A stretch of 64,000 nucleotides of DNA from Cylindrodendrum hubeiense. Lineage: Eukaryota; Ascomycota; Sordariomycetes; Hypocreales; Nectriaceae. This document shows, piece by piece, positions 57,614 to 64,000 of the stretch (position 1 is the stretch's first letter; the number at the start of each line of letters is the position of its first letter). The DNA is taken from NCBI GenBank assembly GCA_014621425.1, contig JAANBB010000125.1, positions 1 to 64,000 of the forward strand, in the 5' to 3' direction. Both the position numbers and the translations under genes were made by a program. The notes beneath the pieces were generated by a model. That model was not told the DNA's origin. It made no database searches and worked only from the letters and a program-made list of their open reading frames with translations.

Positions 57614-58344
57614 ACGCGCCCAACTTTGAGTCGAGGTGGATAGCACGATGATGGAGGGGGGCTATGAATGATTCCTGTTCATGGACGGGAGTTTTGTCGC
57701 TTTATGAATCCCTTGACGATAGAAATGATATCCCCGTTATAAGTCCATGGCACGACCTTGATAAGTGAAGTCGCGACTGTTAAAGGCCCATCTGCCAGCA
57801 GATAACAAGTACGAGCTAGTAGCAACCAAGTCCCCTCCTGTTCGTGACTGGCACCGATCTAAGAGCGTTCCTGCATGAGTTGTGGGTGGTGAACCAATCC
57901 ATGGGTCATGAGTATCATGAGATTCCACACAATTTCCCGTTTGGTTGAGTTCAACGGTCGATAATCAATGTCGCCATACGCTTGGTCAAGCCACTTCCGC
58001 ATACTATGGGCATGCAGTCCACATTGGCACCTAGCCTTCCCCAGGAACTGTGAACTGTTCACACGTCACATATCTTGGACTGTTACTTGCCAGAAAAAAG
58101 GTACAGGGTAGGCCATCGGGTCGTGGTTAGTGAGGCATAAGCACTTTGGGAGACTCATTGAACATGACCCCCCGCAGGACTTACATATTCATTCGTATAG
58201 AGAGGGATCTAGGGGCAAAAAGGTAGCATGGCGGTAGAGAGTCGTACCTTGTGCCGCTAGTCTCATACCGTGCGTGATGATACGCCCTTTGACACGACGG
58301 TGACAGCATCAAAAAGGGAGAAGTGCGCCGTGATGGCAAAAATG
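57614..58344. other. intergenic spacer
   Basis: 3' flank of the Cys-rich gene and downstream flank of tRNA-Val. No gene seen. Confidence 0.6.
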
Positions 58345-58418
58345 TGATTCCGCCCGGGCTCGAACCGGGGACCTTCTCGGTGTTAACGAGATGCCATAAC
58401 CAGCTAGACCACGGAACC
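58345..58418 (-). tRNA. tRNA-Val (AAC)
   Basis: The minus strand gives a 74-nt cloverleaf without intron. The acceptor stem is GGTTCCG/CGGAATC with discriminator A. The anticodon arm TCTCG-TTAACAC-CGAGA gives anticodon AAC. The T arm CCCGGTTCGAGCCCGGG is perfect. A TTTTT terminator follows at about 58339-58343. It is very close to the consensus of fungal tRNA-Val(AAC). Confidence 0.95.
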
Positions 58419-58809
58419 AAGCTGCTTTGCTTGTTGTTGAAAGTTGGGTTGCTGTGTGTGTATTTGAAGCTTTCCGGAAGTGGGTTGGTGCCAGGTCTGG
58501 AGCCCTTCATGTGGGGTTGGCTCTCTCTTGAAAATGGCCCTCATGTGTTCATGGAGCATGCGAGGACGTACCTACACTGGGAAGTAGTGGCGTAGGTCCC
58601 CCTTGTTGAAATAGTCATCATTATTCCAAGTGTTTGTATGCTAAGCGGATTGGTTCTTTTGTATCTCCAACCTCGTGTACAATGATTAAGTACATCGCTG
58701 GCCCGTCCCATAAGCGTCTAAGCTAGCACCTCGATGCCAATATGTTGCGCTTTTATGTCGTACACAGATCATACATCCATCACTAACCGACCTGTCGTAA
58801 TGTCCCTCG
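58419..58809. other. intergenic spacer
   Basis: 5' flank of tRNA-Val and 3' flank of the twin-CX9C gene. Nothing seen. Confidence 0.55.
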
Positions 58810-59798
58810 TTATTTCCCACTCTTTCCAAATAGTGTAGACAGATAGTCCGTAAAAGTCGAGTTGCCTTCGGCTTGTCGCTTTTGTCGCTCGTCCTTCTGC
58901 GTGTCCCAGATATCCTGCACCTTTCCAGCAACCACTGACTTGGCTTGCAAATCTCCTCGGAGAGCAGCCTCCTCTATCACGCGCTCCTCTACTGGCAGCT
59001 TGTCCAGCTTCTCCTTCCATTGCTGCTGTAGCTCTTCGCTGGGCGTGAACATGTCCATCTTGGGCTTGGGAACAGCCGGCTCGAAGACCGGGACCGGGAG
59101 GCCTTCCGCCTTGGCCTTTTCTACCGCGACTTCATGGTTAATCATCCGTTGGAAGAGCGAGTCGGCGTGCATCTGAATGTCCTCCTCTACCACAGCAGAT
59201 CTCCCAGATACCGATCCATATCCTAGTGCACGGAGGAAACGCTGCAGGACTTATTAGCAAACTGTGACATGGGTTGTTTGGAGCGTGGCACCAGTGGCCT
59301 TACCGATTGCATCGTGTAGCACCTCTCGAATTTGCGCACTTGGATCCGGCACATCTGCATTTGGTCCTCCCAGCTGCCATGCTTCATGCAATTTACCCAC
59401 TCCTCCTGGGACTCGGCGCAATTCTCCAGCGCTGCCTTTCCAATTGCCTCCTTGCGCTCCTTGTATCCCTCCAAGACGCTCATCAGCTTGTCATGGTCGC
59501 TTGCTGTCTCGGCCTCGATTTGCGCCAGCGGTCGGTACGTCTTCCAGATGTCGGCATACCGGCCGTCCTGGAACAAGCTGGCAGAAGGGACACTGGGTTC
59601 GTGAGCCTCTGAAGCTGATACCGGAGCGCTGTTATTGTCGTATGATTGAGGTTGGGGAGCGTTCGCAGGTGGTGACGGTTGGCTTGCTGAGTATTTGACG
59701 GGGGATTCTTTCTCGAGGAATTCGCGGAGCTTGGGGTCGAGTTTTCCGAGAGGATCGTCCGACTTGTCGGTGCCGAGGACTGACGAGATCCAGCCCAT
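58810..59798 (-). CDS. twin-CX9C protein of unknown function, possibly mitochondrial
   Basis: I do not recognise a named family. Two exons (59798-59304 and 59241-58810) give 308 aa. The N-terminus MGWISSVLG fits an N-myristoylation motif (Gly2, Ser5/Ser6). Residues 35-75 are Pro/Ser-rich. The central part has Cys127-X9-Cys137 and Cys150-X9-Cys160, exactly a twin-CX9C arrangement (helical, CHCH-like), with no other Cys. The C-terminal half is charged and helical (LPVEERVIEEAALRGDLQAK, QDIWDTQKDERQKRQAEG). Myristoylation plus CHCH recalls MIC19/CHCHD3, although the CHCH segment is central here rather than terminal. The upstream frame to 60029 is open, but the MGWISS start is preferred because the longer leader is unlike a coding N-terminus. 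Confidence 0.83.
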
Positions 59799-60459
59799 TG
59801 CTACGGATGTATGGGATCGGCGTTCGGGTTCAGAGAGGAGAGGCGGGATTTGGATTGGGAGGTTATTGTTCAGCTTGAAGCTGTAGAATTCCTTCTTGGA
59901 GACGGAACTTCGCGATGGACCCGCGATGGGTTGAGGGGTACGAAAAGAATACCCGACACTGTATAATGCACTGTGTGATCCAAGATTTTCGTCGTCAACT
60001 TCGCATCTGGAGTCGGGCAATTCATGCATGCCACCAAGACAAATCCAGCTGCGCCGTATTGAGGCAAGACAGTGTGGTATTTCACTTCACGAGCCAAAAG
60101 CAATTGCCATGTTGCTTTAACTGAGCAGCCAATGGTTGGGTTGTGTGCGCATTCTCTCAGTCACCGTGAATTCATAGATATCATAGCAGCAGAATCGTCA
60201 CTGGAAATTGGTCATTGTTCGGGCTGCGAACGGTCAAAGACAAGAACGTAATCTTGAGACCCTGGAGACCCTTTTGCTAGCCATATCACGCCCAACTGAA
60301 CCGTGAACCCCAGATAATTGTCTTCGTGAATCCTTTTATTCGCGATTGCATCTATAGCACAATCATTTGCAAAGCAACTTCCGGTGCCCGACCCTTCAGG
60401 AGAAATGTCCCATTTCCTCTGATGCTTATCACGCCAAAAATGCCAGAAAGGAGCCCAAT
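59799..60459. other. intergenic, tandem minus orientation
   Basis: Promoter of the twin-CX9C gene and 3' flank of RPS11. Nothing further seen. Confidence 0.55.
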
Positions 60460-61241
60460 TTAGAACTTGCTGAACTTCTTGACCTGCTTGCCAGTTCGGG
60501 GCAGCACGCGCAGGACGTTGAAGCGGACCTGGTGTATAAGTTAGTTCTCTTCTGGTATGATCGTATCTCGGGTTCCTTGGACGTACAGTCTTGCTGAGGG
60601 GACGGCACTGGCCAACGGTAACCTGGTCACCCTCCTCAACACGGAAAGCGGGAGAGACGTGGGCGGCGAGGTTCTTGTGGCGCTTCTCGTAACGGGAGTA
60701 CTTGGGGATGAAGTGGAGGTATTCCCGTCGGATGATGACGGTTCGGTGCATCTTGGTGGAAACGACGGTGCCGGTCAAGATACGGCCACGGATGGAGACG
60801 AGGCCGGTGAAGGGGCACTTCTTGTCTGTGAGGCGAACAGGTCAGCAACAATTCCATACCGACAAATCGGACCGAGTTCAACGTGGCTTCTGGAAGAACC
60901 CAATCCCCTCTCCTCCAGCAACAGCCAACCCCCAGGACCATAAAGGACCTCCCCGCTTGTTCGTTCCAGACTCGATCCAATCTTCGACATGTCGCACGTA
61001 CCGATGTAGCTGCCCTCAATGGCGGTCTTGGGGGTACGGAAACCCAGACCAACGTCCTTGTACCATCTTCGTCCACCCTTGCCCGGTCGGGAGGTCTTGG
61101 TTCGGATCTTCGAGTTCTGGAAGATGTGAGGCTGCTTCTGGAAAGCGCGCTCCGACTGGACGGTCAACTCGGTCGCCCTGGGTAAAGGTTAGCGACCCGG
61201 TCGTTCGAGTATCGTAGATCGATGGCGTTGAAGACTGACAT
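60460..61241 (-). CDS. RPS11: small-subunit ribosomal protein S11 (uS17)
   Basis: Cytosolic 40S ribosomal protein uS17. Four exons (61241-61240, 61177-61002, 60825-60587, 60528-60460) give 161 aa. The first coding exon contributes only A and T of the start codon. The 62-nt intron begins GTCAGT and ends CCCAG, and splicing AT to G gives ATG followed by GCG ACC GAG ([16 protein letters not shown]), the conserved family N-terminus. Other blocks are [72 protein letters not shown] and [20 protein letters not shown] branch-like GCTAAC lies 10 nt before the first acceptor. It shares a 450-bp divergent region with SPC7. Confidence 0.93.
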
Positions 61242-61691
61242 CTTGAATTATCCTTCTCGGGCAGGTACCGTTTCGAGAGGGCGTGTCGTGGTGAGTGGGT
61301 GAGGCGAGGTTGAGATTGGCTATGATAGAGGGCAGTTTTGCGCAGATGGAGAAGTAGGGCAAATCCCACACTATTTTTTGCGTGCACTTTCCGGCCTTAG
61401 GGCTTGCAAAAATTTGGATTGGCTGTGTAGCCGAGCCTCCTGATTGGCTGTTAGGATTACAGACACGTGATGCACCTCGGAGACGCTGGAACAAAGCTAT
61501 CACGTGAGTCGGCGTCAAGCACAGGCCACCGAGGGTGGCACTCAGGCTTGGCAAAGTGGGGCGGACCCTGTTGCTGGCCGCCAAAGTAAACAAACACGGA
61601 TGGGTCGCGATATACATACAGCCCACCACCACTTTATCGCCGCGTGGGGAGCTGTTTGTCACGACAATATCAAGCAACACCACCCACCAAA
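61242..61691. other. bidirectional promoter region RPS11 / SPC7
   Basis: A 450-bp shared upstream region. Pyrimidine-rich leader sequence lies on the RPS11 side. It has no other gene. Confidence 0.6.
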
Positions 61692-64000
61692 ATGGTACCT
61701 TCAGCTGATGCCACGGTGCCTGCGACGCGGCGTACGCGCAAGTCCCTTAGCTCGCACACAGACATGCGAAGGGCAATGGACAAGGATAATGCGACCGTCG
61801 ACGTCACTAGCACGCTGGCTGCAAGTCGCAAGGCGTCAAGAAGCAAGAGTCTTGGCCCTGGAGGGCTCGATGCTCTCAGGCAAGGTAGCGGTAATCGTCG
61901 CGCAGTAAGACGGCTTATATCCTAATCTCTCGAGCAGTTTCTAATTCCACCCAGTCTCTAGCAGCGCCTGCGAAACCCCCGCGCTCAATCCTCAAACCAA
62001 CCATTTCTTCGCTCCCCGAGATCCCACCGATGAAACCGAAGCAGCCGGATTTGATAGATTTCCACGAACCCCCGAAAGAAATCACTGCCGTCAAGCCAAC
62101 AGGCGGAGATTCCAACGGTTCAAAGGTTGCTGTCCGAACGGAGGAGGAGCAACAGGCTGCTGCAAGGGATCGAGACGAGCGTGATCGCCGCGATGCTCGT
62201 CGCAAGTCCCTGGCCAACCGCAGAGTGTCATTTGCTGCCGAAGCAACACTTCACACATTCCATGAGATCGAATACATGCAAGATTCAGCGAATGCAGGGA
62301 AGCGAAACCCTGGTCGTGGCCAGCCACAAAATGCGCCTGAGTCCACCGACAATGAGGGTGACCTCGGTCAAAGAAAGCAACGGAGGAGCTCGGGGCTCCC
62401 CGCTCTCAACTTCCACGACTCTGACGACGATACCAACACCTCGACTATTTATAGCGACGACTCCGAGCCTGCAGATGCGATAGAAGAGGTCAACGATGTT
62501 GAAGACGAGAGCTCAAATAGTGACTCTGACGACGGAACCATGATGACGATCGACGCTGAAGAAGTTACTGGTACCACAGTTGCATCCGATAGATCTGTTG
62601 ACGAAACCGGAGATTCTTCGACTCTTGACGAAGCCCTCAGGCTTGCAGCGCGAACAGCTGGAAACCAACGCCTCGGGGACGACGAGAGCGATGAAGACGA
62701 TGGCGAAGAGTTTATCCCTTCATTTGGATGGGGCACCCAAACCAACAAGCCGAATGTCGCAGCCCAAGACCAAGAAAATCGGCCCTCTCAACCACCATCT
62801 CAACCACAGCAATCAAAGCCCCGCCCACCGACCAATGATGATACCGAAATGGACATGGACATGGATATGGATATGGATGAGACCCGAGCTGTTGGTGGCA
62901 TCATTCGGTCTGCGGTCACCCAAGAACCCGAGCCCGAGGAGGAAATGTCCATGGATGTCACCCGTGTGCTTGGTGGCATTCTCCCCCAAACCCGGGTTGA
63001 GAAGCAGCAACACACTTTGGTGGAAGATGAAGACGAAGACGACGATGCCCCGATGGAAGAGGCGACCATGGAGTTTACTACCGCGATTGGTGGCATCCAT
63101 AGGCCTGCGCCTGAAGAGGAAGATGAATCGGAAGACAACGAGGATATGTCCATGGAGCTCACAACCGTCTTGGGTGGTGTGCTATCACAACAAAAGAGGA
63201 AAAGCATAGCAGCTGCCCGAAGAAGGACGATCAATCGAACCAAGAATCTCGGGATAGACGAAACTGCAATGGATATGGACATGGACATGACCGTTGGCGT
63301 CGGCCGAATCATCTCTGCCGCTCATGATGATGAGAGCGACGGCCAGGATGATGACGAAATGGACGCTACAATGGGAATGGAAATGACAACCGCCATTGGT
63401 GGCATCCTAAACAATGGGACAAATGGCTCCCGAAAACTTGGAAAGCAGATCATGGAGCAAGAAGCCGATACTCCAGACAGCCCTGTCAAGGTGGTTATTG
63501 CCACAGTAAACCAGGCTTCGTCTGCCCAGCAGCCAACAGCCCTGCCCGCATCTGAACCTTCGCCGGAGACTATCAGTCCAGGTCTCTCGGCTTTTCATGG
63601 GAGTGGATTGAGGCGCAGTGTTGGTCCTAAAGCCTCAGCACCACAGTCTCCTTCTAAGACACTCCGAACCCCGTCTCCCGCGAAGTCCTTTGCAACACCA
63701 CAGTCAACGGCACGTAAGGCTAAGACCCCAACATCTGTTAAGCCTTCAACCCCCCGCGCCAGCTCAACTTCATCGACCAAGATTACCCCGAGAGCCTCTG
63801 TAAGAAATTCGCGGTCTGCATCTCCGAAACGACCGTCTCCTGCCAAGTCAAATACCAGGACGCCCTCACCAGTCAAATCTGTCCAAAGAAAGAGTCTTTT
63901 CCAGGAAGATCTTATGACAGGCAACAAGACACCAACAGTCGTTTTGACACCTCAAACTAGGAGACTTTCAGGAGTTGGTGCTGATCGAGCTGGCCTGGGA
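61692..64000 (+). CDS. SPC7: kinetochore scaffold Spc7/KNL1, N-terminal part, runs off window
   Basis: Outer-kinetochore KNL1-family scaffold that recruits Bub kinases and PP1. Exons 61692-61904 and 61955 to beyond the window. PP1-docking motifs are a SILK at residues 82-85 and RVSF at about 161-164 (KSLANRRVSFAAEATLHTF). MELT-type repeats follow, each as M-[ED]-x-T then hydrophobic GG: MDVTRVLGGIL, MEFTTAIGGI, MELTTVLGGVL, MDMTVGVGRII, MEMTTAIGGIL, plus a degenerate MDETRAVGGII. Between them are acidic stretches with poly-Met-Asp. A Ser/Pro/Thr-rich tail with many SP/TP sites (SPAKSFATPQS) follows. The C-terminal coiled coil and RWD region lie outside the window. The ATG at 61692 is preceded by ACCAAA and followed by a basic N-terminus. 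Confidence 0.94.

Overview
The window is eukaryotic nuclear DNA from a filamentous ascomycete (Pezizomycotina), most likely a sordariomycete. Genes are dense and carry short introns (about 45-150 nt) with GTRNGY donors, CTRAC-like branch sites and YAG acceptors. The gene set is typical of fungi (Spc7, Bud27/URI, Tag1-type vacuolar protein, Ypi1, secreted GH15 glucoamylase with CBM20). The genus is not determinable by eye. A few Ns near the left edge indicate a draft assembly.

Layout, left to right: a Gep3/YqeH-type mitochondrial GTPase (+), the PP1 inhibitor Ypi1 (+), a GatC/Gta3-like mitochondrial amidotransferase subunit (-), alpha-SNAP/Sec17 (+), a glucoamylase (-), the tri-snRNP protein Snu66/SART1 (+), a doubtful 73-aa ORF (-), a Tag1-type vacuolar membrane protein (-), ornithine carbamoyltransferase (+) facing the acetolactate synthase regulatory subunit (-), a KHDC4-like KH/RGG protein (+) and TRAPPC13 (+). 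A 5.7-kb stretch with no recognisable gene follows, rich in microsatellites. Then come a DENN-C1 protein (+), a DUF726 alpha/beta-hydrolase-like protein with an RGG segment (-), DNA polymerase iota (-) and a conserved-looking fungal protein of unknown function (+).

From 45.5 to 48.5 kb there are two identical intron-containing tRNA-Glu(CUC) genes in inverted orientation. The second directly abuts a MIC60 reading frame that has lost its 5' half. Next are two folylpolyglutamate-synthase-type genes tail to tail, a two-domain GFA/CENP-V protein (-), Bud27/URI (+), a very small Cys-rich protein (+), tRNA-Val(AAC) (-), a twin-CX9C protein of unknown function (-), RPS11 (-) and the start of the kinetochore scaffold Spc7/KNL1 (+), which runs off the window.

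Most genes are unrelated housekeeping functions, with many mitochondrial products (GTPase, tRNA amidotransferase, OTC, Ilv6, MIC60, FPGS). I see no secondary-metabolite cluster, no complete transposon and no defence-like system. The points most worth following are the MIC60/tRNA junction, the RPS11 start codon that is split by an intron, a 101-bp MITE-like hairpin next to OTC, the paired folate genes with matching presequences, the twin-CX9C protein, and the DUF726 protein whose usual hydrophobic segment seems to be replaced by a polar stretch. Exon joins were derived by hand from splice signals and reading phase; every multi-exon model closes in frame.
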